This document shows positions 17,540 to 24,738 of a stretch of DNA of 64,000 nucleotides, piece after piece (position 1 is the first letter of the stretch; each line of letters starts with the position of its first letter). The notes beneath the pieces are model-generated. The model was not told the origin of the DNA and made no database searches. It saw only the letters and a program-made list of their open reading frames with translations. The stretch is from Clostridiales bacterium (GTDB lineage Bacteria > Bacillota > Clostridia > Lachnospirales > Lachnospiraceae), in contig JAHAJA010000017.1 in the NCBI GenBank assembly GCA_018372435.1, positions 18,916 through 82,915 on the forward strand. Direction: 5' to 3'. The position numbers and the translations under genes were made by a program.

Positions 17540-18373
17540 TTACTTTGATGTAATTCTTTTAATATGCACCGTCAGATAAATCATCTCATCTTCTGTTAAA
17601 TCACAGCCATATTCTTGTTTGATGAATTCTTTTACCTTCCTCGTACATGCATATTCATCTTTGCATTGTTGTTTTAATACGGCAAGGAACTGTTCATCTT
17701 GATCTTTAATAATTGTTCCTGATAAAACACGTTGTGCAAAAAACTTTACATGTGTTATAAAACGCTCATAATGAATGGAATACTCATCTAATTCCATATT
17801 GAAATGATACTTCACAATGTTAATAATTTGTTGTATCATCTTTGCCATATCTGTGGCCTTTTGCATGGATATCTCATCCATAGATGCATTAACCAGATGT
17901 AGGGCAATGAAACCAGCTTCATCTTCTGGTAATTGAATCCCAAGTCTTCGATTGATAATGTCCAAAGCTTCTTTTCCAATTAGATATTCATGATTATAGA
18001 ACTTCTTAATTTCCCATAGTAGAGCATTCCTGATTGCTATCCCATTCTTATGTCGGTCAATAGCAAAATTGAGATGATCCGTTAGGGATATGAATATGTT
18101 ATCATTTAACTTTTTCCCTAATGATGCTCTAGCAAAATTAATTATTTCATTGGAAACTTGAATATGCTCAAATGGAATCTTCTCTAAAATCTTCACTAAC
18201 TGATTGGTGTTCGCTTTATCATTACAAGTATATAACTTCTCAATCAGACTGGAATCAATCTCATCACCTGAACTCTTTTTAAAACCTAGTCCACAACCCA
18301 TGGCTAATACTTCATTACCATTCTCATCATAAGTTCTGACTAAATTATTGTTAATTACTTTAACAACTTTCAT
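17540..18373 (-). CDS. licT: BglG/LicT-family transcription antiterminator
   Basis: This 277-residue protein has an N-terminal RNA-binding domain (about 1-55; MKVVKVINNNLV start and MGCGLGFKK motif) and two PTS regulation domains. Conserved His lie in SLTDHLNFAIDRH and ALHLVNA of PRD1, and in THVKFFAQR and LTVHIKRI of PRD2. Phosphorylation of these His by the PTS sets dimerisation. It binds the RAT sites before its own gene and before the PTS gene. AAAGGAAG precedes ATG 18373; the upstream extension to 18412 lacks a ribosome binding site and is not conserved in the family. Confidence 0.93.
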   Translation of the reverse strand: MKVVKVINNNLVRTYDENGNEVLAMGCGLGFKKSSGDEIDSSLIEKLYTCNDKANTNQLVKILEKIPFEHIQVSNEIINFARASLGKKLNDNIFISLTDHLNFAIDRHKNGIAIRNALLWEIKKFYNHEYLIGKEALDIINRRLGIQLPEDEAGFIALHLVNASMDEISMQKATDMAKMIQQIINIVKYHFNMELDEYSIHYERFITHVKFFAQRVLSGTIIKDQDEQFLAVLKQQCKDEYACTRKVKEFIKQEYGCDLTEDEMIYLTVHIKRITSK

Positions 18374-18461
18374 AATTCTTTGTCTTCCTTTTGTTTGTGC
18401 TAAGTGTGCCATAACACTTCATTACATGGCAACATCACTACTTACTTCTTGATTAGGCGTC

Positions 18462-18517
18462 AAAAAAAGGCCATACTACACTTATGAATATAAATAGTTT
18501 CATAAAGTGGTATAGCC
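18462..18517 (-). terminator. Conditional terminator in the antiterminator gene leader
   Basis: GGCTATACCACTTTATGAA pairs with TTCATAAGTGTAGTATGGCC on the minus strand, followed by TTTTTTT. Its first arm overlaps RAT site 1. Confidence 0.9.
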
Positions 18518-18537
18518 TGCATAACCAGTAACAATCC
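18509..18537 (-). promoter_or_regulatory. RAT site 1
   Basis: The minus-strand sequence starts GGATTGTTACTGG and ends CAGGCTATACC, the BglG/LicT recognition hairpin. It autoregulates the antiterminator operon. Confidence 0.93.
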
Positions 18538-18557
18538 AACTGTTATTTGATACAATC

Positions 18558-18587
18558 ATCATATCATGTGTTTTGACATATGTCAAC
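18558..18587 (-). promoter_or_regulatory. Promoter of the beta-glucoside operon with palindrome over -35
   Basis: TTGACA (18581-18586) and TATGAT (18558-18563) are 17 bp apart on the minus strand. The -35 box lies inside the perfect palindrome TTGACATATGTCAA (18574-18587), which could be a repressor site. It does not match the catabolite (cre) consensus. Confidence 0.8.
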
Positions 18588-18727
18588 AATATTTTATCAT
18601 TTTCGACACATGTTTTATATCTTTTTGCTAGTATGCATATAGATTTTTCACTTTATATTTATTATAATGACATAAATTTATGAATTCTATACGAAATATA
18701 TTAACACTTAAAAGAATATGAATCATA

Positions 18728-20404
18728 TCATTGGATATTTTGTTTCAAACAAGATTTTATATCATCTTCCGCATTGCTGATTTGTTTTAGATCAAAGGTA
18801 TCTACAAGATATTGCAAAACATTCGGACTTAAAAACGCAGGTAACGTTGGCCCAAGATATATACTTTTAATTCCTAAAGACAATAATGCCAGTAAATCTG
18901 CCACTGCCTTTTGCTCATACCAAGAAACAATTAAAGAAAGAGGTAAACCGTTTACATCCGTCTCAAACGCATCTGCTAACGCTGTTGCAATTTTAACAGC
19001 CGAATATACATCATTACATTGACCGACATCTAATAATCTTGGTAACCCCGCAACCTCACCAAAATCTAATTTATTAAATCGATACTTACCACACGCTAAG
19101 GTTAGGATAATACAATCCTGAGGTACCATTTTAGCAAATTCAGTAAAGTAGTTACGCCCTGGCCTTGCTCCATCACAACCTCCAATTAGGAAGAAGTGTC
19201 TTAGCTGACCACTTTTAACGGCTTCTACTATCTTATCAGCATAACTAAGCGTTGCATGATGTCCAAAACCAACTAAAATCTCATACGGTTCTTCGTCTTC
19301 TTCGAATCCCCCTAATTCCAATGACTGATTGATAATTTCACTAAAGTCCTTTTCACCTTTTTCGTTTTTACCAATGTGTTTAATTCCATCCCAACCTACT
19401 ACGCTGGTACTATATATGCGGTCTTTATAGGATTCTCTTGGTTTCATTAAACAGTTCGTAGTCATTAGAATACAACCTGGAAGATTATCAAATTGCTTTT
19501 GTTGATCTTGCCACGCACCACCGAAATTCCCCACCAAGTGAGGATATTTCTTCAGTTCAGGGTATCCATGACAAGGAATCATCTCACCATGGGTATAGAT
19601 ATTAATGCCTTTGTCCTTTGTTTGTTCTAATAACATGTGTAAATCTTTCAAATCATGTCCTGATACAATAATAAACGGGCCTTTTTTAATATGAACATTA
19701 ACTTTATGTGGACATGGATTCTCATACGTTTCTGTATTGGCTTCATCTAGCTGTTTCATTACTTCTATAGCCATCTCACCAGTACGCATTGTCCATCTGA
19801 TCAAATCCTCCACCGTTAGATTATCATCTGTAACCGCTTCTAAGGCTAAGATATAAAAGTCATCTACCTGATCACTAAAGTAACCCAACTCCCTTGCTTG
19901 ATGTCCATATGCACTAATTCCTTTTAAACCGTATACGATTGTTTGTCGAAGAGAACGAATATCTGGATCTAGGGCACCATCATACATAATTCCAGCCAAG
20001 GGAGTATCTTTTAACATCTCCGTTTTTGATTCTGGCAAGCAATACGTTGCATGTACCGTCGTATTTTTTATTTCTCCTACCTTATTAGCAATTTCTTCTT
20101 TGATTCTCTGGGATTCTTTTAACAGCTGCACATGAACTGCTGCATCAAAATTAACGTTTGTTAAAGTAGTAAATAAAGCATTCTCAACAAAACTAACGAT
20201 TGATTTATCAATATGCTCTCCTTGTTCTATTAATTCTTTCCCATAGCAACTAATTCCTTTGACTTGATAAATTAATAAATCCTGAAGATTTGCTACCTCT
20301 GGAGTTTTACCGCAGACACCCATCTTCGTACAACCTTTTCCATTGGCGGTTTGTTCACATTGATAACAAAACATCTCATAGTTTAAATCCATATTATTTC
20401 CCAT
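18728..20404 (-). CDS. hcp: Hybrid-cluster protein Hcp (prismane), without DUF1858
   Basis: This protein of about 558 residues carries [4Fe-4S]-ligating C13, C16, C25 and C31 (pattern CYQC...C...C). Hybrid-cluster ligands are visible in SGHDLKD, TTNCLMKPRESYKDR, IGGCDGARPGRNYF, LACGKYRFNKLDFG and WYEQKAV. Hcp reduces NO or hydroxylamine in the anaerobic cytosol. The start at 20404 follows CGAGG with 6 bp spacing; the frame upstream to 20446 has no ribosome binding site. Its leader contains a GC-rich inverted repeat but not the GTTGTnnnnACAAC palindrome found before the second hcp, so it may be regulated differently. Confidence 0.93.
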   Translation of the reverse strand: MGNNMDLNYEMFCYQCEQTANGKGCTKMGVCGKTPEVANLQDLLIYQVKGISCYGKELIEQGEHIDKSIVSFVENALFTTLTNVNFDAAVHVQLLKESQRIKEEIANKVGEIKNTTVHATYCLPESKTEMLKDTPLAGIMYDGALDPDIRSLRQTIVYGLKGISAYGHQARELGYFSDQVDDFYILALEAVTDDNLTVEDLIRWTMRTGEMAIEVMKQLDEANTETYENPCPHKVNVHIKKGPFIIVSGHDLKDLHMLLEQTKDKGINIYTHGEMIPCHGYPELKKYPHLVGNFGGAWQDQQKQFDNLPGCILMTTNCLMKPRESYKDRIYSTSVVGWDGIKHIGKNEKGEKDFSEIINQSLELGGFEEDEEPYEILVGFGHHATLSYADKIVEAVKSGQLRHFFLIGGCDGARPGRNYFTEFAKMVPQDCIILTLACGKYRFNKLDFGEVAGLPRLLDVGQCNDVYSAVKIATALADAFETDVNGLPLSLIVSWYEQKAVADLLALLSLGIKSIYLGPTLPAFLSPNVLQYLVDTFDLKQISNAEDDIKSCLKQNIQ

Positions 20405-20468
20405 GCTTAACCTCGTTTTGTGAATTTTATAATTATTCTTTGTCATTTCACACTAATTATGCATAGGA

Positions 20469-20520
20469 TGACGCATCCATTTGAATTTCGTTTTTGAAGT
20501 TACTACATTGCGTATGCGTC
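20469..20520 (-). other. Inverted repeat in the hcp leader
   Basis: TGACGCAT (20469-20476) and ATGCGTC (20514-20520) are complementary, flanked by a second partial match (CGTCA). It lies about 65-115 nt before the hcp start and could be a leader hairpin or an operator. Confidence 0.45.
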
Positions 20521-20555
20521 CGTCATTGTCTTAACGTTTATAATTAGAATCAATA

Positions 20556-20643
20556 AAAAGACAATTTTCAAGGTTTTCATGTGGATTCATGGATATTACA
20601 TATCCGTGAATCCACACACAAACTGTTTGAAAGATTGTCTTTT
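20556..20643 (-). terminator. Long-stem terminator after the second hcp gene
   Basis: AAAAGACAATCTTTCAAA pairs with TTTGAAAATTGTCTTTTT-type sequence at the base, and GTGGATTCACGGATAT pairs with ATATCCATGAATCCAC near the loop. The near-complete stem is about 40 bp and ends in a T-run on the minus strand. It lies 134 bp past the stop. Confidence 0.85.
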
Positions 20644-20776
20644 GATATTATATATTATTGCATGTATAATCTAATAATTAAAGGAATCATACTTATCTAC
20701 TACGGCACCTTCTACACACAGTTAGGGAAATGATACGTAGGATTACCCTTCTTAAATGTATAACTCAAACTTTATA

Positions 20777-22630
20777 TTACTTTAAATTACTTAATATTGC
20801 TTCTACATCAAGTCCATGAACCATACAAGCTTCTTCTAATGTTTCTGCTTGTGAAGATGGACATCCTAGACAGTGCATTCCTGCTTCCATTAATACTCTT
20901 GCATTATCTGGGTTAGTCTTTAAGATATCACCAATGATCATATCTTTTGAGATTACTACATCTTCTGTAGACGCAGCTTTTACTTCATCCCCGAAGAATA
21001 ATTCCATATCTTCTTCTACTGAAGAGATTCCTGCAATACCGAAGTTATCTACTAACACTTTCGCTACGTTTGGAGAAAGGAAACCAGGTAGTGTTGGTCC
21101 TAAGTGAATTTCTTTTACCCCAAGGTATAATAAACTTAATAACACGATTACCGCTTTTTGTTCATACCAAGCAATGTTGTAGATGATTGGTAACTCGTTG
21201 ATATCTGCTAAACCAAATACTTCTTTTAATTTAAGCGCGATTAATGCTAAAGAGTATGAGTCGTTACATTGACCTGCATCTAATACTCTTGGAATACCAC
21301 CGATATCCCCTAGATTTAATTTGTTGTATTTATATTTGGCACAACCTGCAGTTAAGATTACTGTATCTTTTGGAAGCGCTTTTGCAAAATCTGTGTAATA
21401 GTTTCTTGATTTTGCTCTACCGTCACAACCAGCCATTACTACGAATTTCTTGATTGCACCAGATTTTACTGCATCAACTACCGCATCTGCTAAAGCAAAT
21501 ACTTGTGCATGTGCGAATCCACCAACGATTTCACCTGTTTCAATTTCTGTAGGAGATTGACATGTCTTAGCTAATTCAATGATTTCAGAGAAATCTTTCT
21601 GGCTTCCAGCCTCTCCTTCGATGTGTTTGCAACCTACATATCCAGCTGCACCCGTTGTAAACATTCTATCTTTATACGATGCTTTTGGAGGTACGATACA
21701 GTTTGTAGTCATTAAGATTGGTCCATTGAAGCTTTCGAATTCTTCTTTTTGTTTCCACCAAGCGTTACCATAGTTACCTACTAGATGGCTGTATTTCTTA
21801 AGTTGTGGATAGTAGTGAGCTGGCAACATTTCGGAATGTGTATATACATCAACGCCTGTACCTTCTGTTTGAATTAATAATTGCTCAAGGTCTGATAAAT
21901 CATGACCAGAAACTAAGATACCAGGGTTCTTGCCTACGCCAATATTAACTTTAGTGATTTCTGGATTTCCGTAAGTTGTTGTATTGGCTTTATCAAGTAA
22001 TGCCATACCGTCTACGCCGAATTTTCCAGTTTCTAATGTTAATGCTACTAAATCATCTGCTGTTAAAGAATCATCTAATAATTTAGCTAATGTTTCTTGC
22101 ATGAATGCATCAATTTCTTCATTATCATATCCTAATGCATTGGCATGTTTTGAATATGCTGATAAACCTTTTAATCCGTATGTGATTAATTCTCTTAAAG
22201 AACGGATATCCTCATTCTCAGTTGCTAATACACCAACTTCATCAGATTCAGCTTTTTCTTTTAAGATTTCATTGGCGTCGCCTGACCATACTGCCGCCTC
22301 AGATAGACCTTCTTTGTTTGCTAGTTGTACCATTAACTCGTTCTTCTTAGCAATTGTTTCTTTTACTCTTACATAGAAGATTTCATCGTCAAAGTTTGCG
22401 TTCGTAATTGTTGTGAATAGGTTTAAAGTGATAAAATGATTTACCTCTTTGCTAACTTCTTTTCCTTCTTTTCTTAAACGTGTAGTTACTTCAGAGAGCC
22501 CCTTAGTAACATATACTAATAAATCTTGCATGTTTGCTAAGTCTACGCTTTTACCACAAACACCACCTTTGGTACAACCTGTGTTTCCTGCTGTTTCTTG
22601 ACATTGATAACAGAACATATTCTTATCCAT
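20777..22630 (-). CDS. hcp: Hybrid-cluster protein with C-terminal DUF1858 domain
   Basis: This 617-residue Hcp has Fe-S ligands C7, C10, C19 and C25, and hybrid-cluster motifs SGHDLSD, TTNCIVPPKASYKDR, MAGCDGRAKSRNYY, TAGCAKYKYNKLNLG and WYEQKAV. Residues about 555-617 are an added DUF1858 domain with AGMHCLGCPSSQAETLEEAC, nearly the same as the free protein at 11019-11225. The enzyme should detoxify NO or hydroxylamine; the extra domain may supply redox thiols. GGAGG precedes ATG 22630, and the GTG at 22645 overlaps the binding site. A TATAAT box and a -41.5 palindrome lie upstream, so it is probably activated by the Crp/Fnr protein encoded nearby. Confidence 0.94.
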   Translation of the reverse strand: MDKNMFCYQCQETAGNTGCTKGGVCGKSVDLANMQDLLVYVTKGLSEVTTRLRKEGKEVSKEVNHFITLNLFTTITNANFDDEIFYVRVKETIAKKNELMVQLANKEGLSEAAVWSGDANEILKEKAESDEVGVLATENEDIRSLRELITYGLKGLSAYSKHANALGYDNEEIDAFMQETLAKLLDDSLTADDLVALTLETGKFGVDGMALLDKANTTTYGNPEITKVNIGVGKNPGILVSGHDLSDLEQLLIQTEGTGVDVYTHSEMLPAHYYPQLKKYSHLVGNYGNAWWKQKEEFESFNGPILMTTNCIVPPKASYKDRMFTTGAAGYVGCKHIEGEAGSQKDFSEIIELAKTCQSPTEIETGEIVGGFAHAQVFALADAVVDAVKSGAIKKFVVMAGCDGRAKSRNYYTDFAKALPKDTVILTAGCAKYKYNKLNLGDIGGIPRVLDAGQCNDSYSLALIALKLKEVFGLADINELPIIYNIAWYEQKAVIVLLSLLYLGVKEIHLGPTLPGFLSPNVAKVLVDNFGIAGISSVEEDMELFFGDEVKAASTEDVVISKDMIIGDILKTNPDNARVLMEAGMHCLGCPSSQAETLEEACMVHGLDVEAILSNLK

Positions 22631-22710
22631 TCTTAATTCCTCCACTTTCTATTGATTAATTTTAATTATTTTCTTATTAGACGTTGCCGTCATTCCTAAC
22701 TTATGTGCTT

Positions 22711-22752
22711 ATTATATATATAATCCTTATTTATTTCTGTTGTTTTTACAAC
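22711..22752 (-). promoter_or_regulatory. Class II-type activator site and -10 box for hcp-DUF1858
   Basis: TGTTGTTTTTACAACA is centred on GTTGT-4-ACAAC at 22739-22752. TATAAT lies on the minus strand at 22711-22716. Centres are 32 bp apart, so the operator is at about -41.5. Confidence 0.85.
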
Positions 22753-22767
22753 ATAATGATAACAAAT

Positions 22768-23364
22768 CTATTTTGCTTTGATTACAAATTCACGATATGC
22801 TTCATTCCCATATTCTAATTGTGTATTAACTAGACACCCCTGAATAAAACTATCTCTGACTAAGTCATAATAATTCTCAAGTCTAGATCTCTCTGACCAG
22901 AAACTCTCGTGTAAGTTCGTGGTACGAATCCAAGCCACTTGATTGTCATCCTCTTCTTTCATCATGTTTACATGATCACATGGCATTCCATCAAGTAATG
23001 TATTACTTAAGAAGGCAAAAGCTTCTTTTGCGGTAGCTTCTTCCGTCAAGTCCGTTATCTGGGTACCAACCTCATAAGCAACCTCTTCTATTTCAGCCAT
23101 GGTTATAGTAGATTCTACTAGTTGTTCTACTGTAAAGGCTAATCTTCTTTCAACCAAATGAATCTTTTCTTGTAACCAACCATGAATATTATCTGTTTGA
23201 ATAAACGTTTCAAGATCACCTTCAGGTAACGCTTCAAAGTTTGATTGTAATGCTGGTGCCACCATATCCTTTCCTAGACGATTTGCAAGCTCATTCGCTA
23301 AGTTATTTTGAATCTCTATTTTACGGTATAGCCAGTAATGTATTGGTCCTAAAAATGCACTCAT
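22768..23364 (-). CDS. Unknown 198-residue protein, co-regulated with hcp
   Basis: This helical, acidic cytosolic protein starts MSAFLGPIHYWLYRKIEIQN and has no signal or membrane segment. Notable residues are H9 in GPIHYWLY, MPCDHVNM in the middle, and a Trp/His-containing stretch (WIRTTNLHESFW). Scattered His, Cys and Glu could bind a metal or haem, but no known motif is certain, and I do not recognise a family. ATG follows AGGAG. Its promoter has the same palindrome and spacing as hcp-DUF1858, and the flanking sequence (ACTTATGTGNTTATTATAT) is shared as well, so the two are almost certainly co-regulated. It lies directly upstream of hcp and divergently from the regulator. Confidence 0.75.
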   Translation of the reverse strand: MSAFLGPIHYWLYRKIEIQNNLANELANRLGKDMVAPALQSNFEALPEGDLETFIQTDNIHGWLQEKIHLVERRLAFTVEQLVESTITMAEIEEVAYEVGTQITDLTEEATAKEAFAFLSNTLLDGMPCDHVNMMKEEDDNQVAWIRTTNLHESFWSERSRLENYYDLVRDSFIQGCLVNTQLEYGNEAYREFVIKAK

Positions 23365-23452
23365 ATTGTTCTCCTACTCTTCTTATTTTTTATTTAGAAT
23401 CTTTTTATTTGAATCTGTTTATTTTGAATCTGTTTTGTTAACTTATGTGATT

Positions 23453-23494
23453 ATTATATTTTACTTTCTTATAAATTTCTGTTGTTTTTACAAC
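23453..23494 (-). promoter_or_regulatory. Class II-type activator site and -10 box for the 198-residue gene
   Basis: GTTGTTTTTACAAC (23481-23494) lies exactly 32 bp centre to centre from TATAAT at 23453-23458 on the minus strand. On the plus strand TATATG (23517-23522) is also 32 bp away, so the site may autoregulate the divergent Crp/Fnr gene. Confidence 0.85.
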
Positions 23495-23552
23495 AGAATT
23501 GATGTACTATAAATTATATATGAATTTTATTACTTAAAAAGACAAATAATTA

Positions 23553-23651
23553 ACTGATTCGGGTGTCAAAAGCCCTACCAAAAACTTACCTTCGTCAATT
23601 TGTACATTCGCAAACCTGACTATAAAGAAGGCTTTTGACAACCGAATCAGT
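23553..23651. repeat. Long inverted repeat in the Crp/Fnr gene leader
   Basis: ACTGATTCGGGTGTCAAAAG (from 23553) is complementary, apart from one extra base, to sequence ending CCGAATCAGT near 23651. The arms are about 21 bp with a loop of about 55 nt. No T-run follows. It may be a leader hairpin or a tiny transposon remnant with terminal inverted repeats. Confidence 0.75.
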
Positions 23652-23672
23652 AATCAATACGAAGGAGATTCT

Positions 23673-24368
23673 ATGAAAACAATAAAACCAGAATATATTA
23701 ATACAATTGCATCTTCTAAACTCTTTGATGGGATCAGTGCAGATGAAATCGAAGGGTTGCTCCCTTGTTTATCTGCTACAGAACAAAACTATAAGAAGGA
23801 TAGCTACATCTATCAGATGGGTGATACCACTACCAAGATTGGTTTGGTAATATCCGGTTGTGTGCATCTTGTGAAAGAGGATTACTGGGGGAACCATACC
23901 ATATTATCCGAAGTAATGCCTGGCGAATTCTTTGGTGAGGCATATGCTTGTCTGAAAACAGAATCGTTAACAATTAGCTGCGTTGCAACTGAACCAACTA
24001 CAATCTTATTCCTAGATATTCAGAAGATTATAACGATTTGTACCTCTGCTTGTAGCTTTCATACTAGATTAATTCAGAATCTAATGATGGTTATAGCACA
24101 GAAGAATGTCCTACTCACACAAAAACTTGATCATATTAGTAAACGTTCCACAAGAGATAAATTGCTCTCCTACCTATCTGCACAAGCAACAAAACAACAC
24201 TCGAATACATTCACTATTCCATTTAATAGACAACAGTTAGCGGATTATCTTTCTGTTGACCGAAGTGCTATGTCAAACGAATTGTGTAAATTACGAGACC
24301 AAGGATTACTAACATTCCAAAAAAATTCATTCTCGCTTTCTCAATTAACAATGGCAGAATTAGATTAA
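23673..24368 (+). CDS. Crp/Fnr-family regulator, HcpR-like
   Basis: The protein has 231 residues. An N-terminal cyclic-nucleotide-binding-fold sensor domain (about 20-135; MGDTTTKIGLVISGCVHLVKE and MPGEFFGEAYACL) is followed by a dimer helix and a C-terminal Crp-type winged helix (RQQLADYLSVDRSAMSNELC). There is no N-terminal Fnr-type Cys cluster; several Cys are scattered (CTSACSF). HcpR-type members of this family are known to activate hcp in anaerobes, possibly through a haem. The gene stands beside two copies of a palindrome placed at -41.5 of hcp-linked promoters, which supports that role. ATG follows AAGGAG. Which signal it binds cannot be read from sequence. Confidence 0.85.
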   Translation: MKTIKPEYINTIASSKLFDGISADEIEGLLPCLSATEQNYKKDSYIYQMGDTTTKIGLVISGCVHLVKEDYWGNHTILSEVMPGEFFGEAYACLKTESLTISCVATEPTTILFLDIQKIITICTSACSFHTRLIQNLMMVIAQKNVLLTQKLDHISKRSTRDKLLSYLSAQATKQHSNTFTIPFNRQQLADYLSVDRSAMSNELCKLRDQGLLTFQKNSFSLSQLTMAELD

Positions 24369-24423
24369 TGTTAAGATTTTGTTAAAATTCTATAAATTCT
24401 ATCATATATGAATTTTTCTTTGA

Positions 24424-24429
24424 TATAAT
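24424..24429 (+). promoter_or_regulatory. -10 box of the CNNM transporter leader
   Basis: TATAAT at 24424-24429 precedes the leader ORF. The -35 region is weak. Confidence 0.45.
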
Positions 24430-24482
24430 GAATTATGTAGATTTATTTACATATAACTATATTAAGGAGGCTTTTTATTACT

Positions 24483-24683
24483 ATGGACGAATCAGATAGT
24501 GATGATAGTGACGCGGATCATCAAAACATATGCATAGACGGTAGCATACCTACTTTTTTCATAAGCAACTGTAGGCATGCTTTTTTGTGTGCTTTTCTAC
24601 GCAAATTATCATATGATATACTACAACCAATTTCTTTTAATACGATTTTTCTTTGTTTGCCTAGGGTTATTTTCTTATGCTGA
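24483..24683 (+). CDS. Acidic leader ORF before the CNNM transporter gene
   Basis: An ATG at 24483, about 12 bp after AAGGAGG, opens a frame beginning MDESDSDDSDADHQNICIDG. Nine of its first twelve residues after Met are Asp, Glu or Ser in an acidic run. The frame then passes through a terminator hairpin and continues with low-quality hydrophobic sequence to 24683, so only the first part is likely to matter. Runs of acidic residues are known to destabilise translating ribosomes at low Mg2+, as in the mgtA leader. Because the next gene is a CNNM/CorC-family transporter, a regulatory leader peptide is the best reading, but this is inference. Confidence 0.5.
   Translation: MDESDSDDSDADHQNICIDGSIPTFFISNCRHAFLCAFLRKLSYDILQPISFNTIFLCLPRVIFLC
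24529..24586 (+). terminator. Terminator with competing upstream hairpin in the transporter leader
   Basis: AGCATACCTAC (24543-24553) pairs with GTAGGCATGCT (24571-24581), followed by TTTTTT. TATGC (24529-24533) can instead pair with GCATA (24544-24548), which would break the terminator stem. The arrangement is that of a transcription attenuator inside the leader ORF. Confidence 0.7.
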
Positions 24684-24738
24684 CATATAACTAACGTCTT
24701 AGCAACAAAACTAAAATGAATCTAAAGAAAGTGAGTAA

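Noticed and set aside
18574..18587. Catabolite-response (cre) element
   Set aside because: The palindrome TTGACATATGTCAA lacks the central CG and does not match the cre consensus.
20405..20576. GTTGTnnnnACAAC operator for the first hcp gene
   Set aside because: Checked at the distance expected from candidate -10 boxes; no match to the palindrome was found.
24369..24738. M-box (Mg2+) riboswitch before the CNNM transporter
   Set aside because: The conserved M-box core is not recognisable; the leader ORF and attenuator explain the region better.
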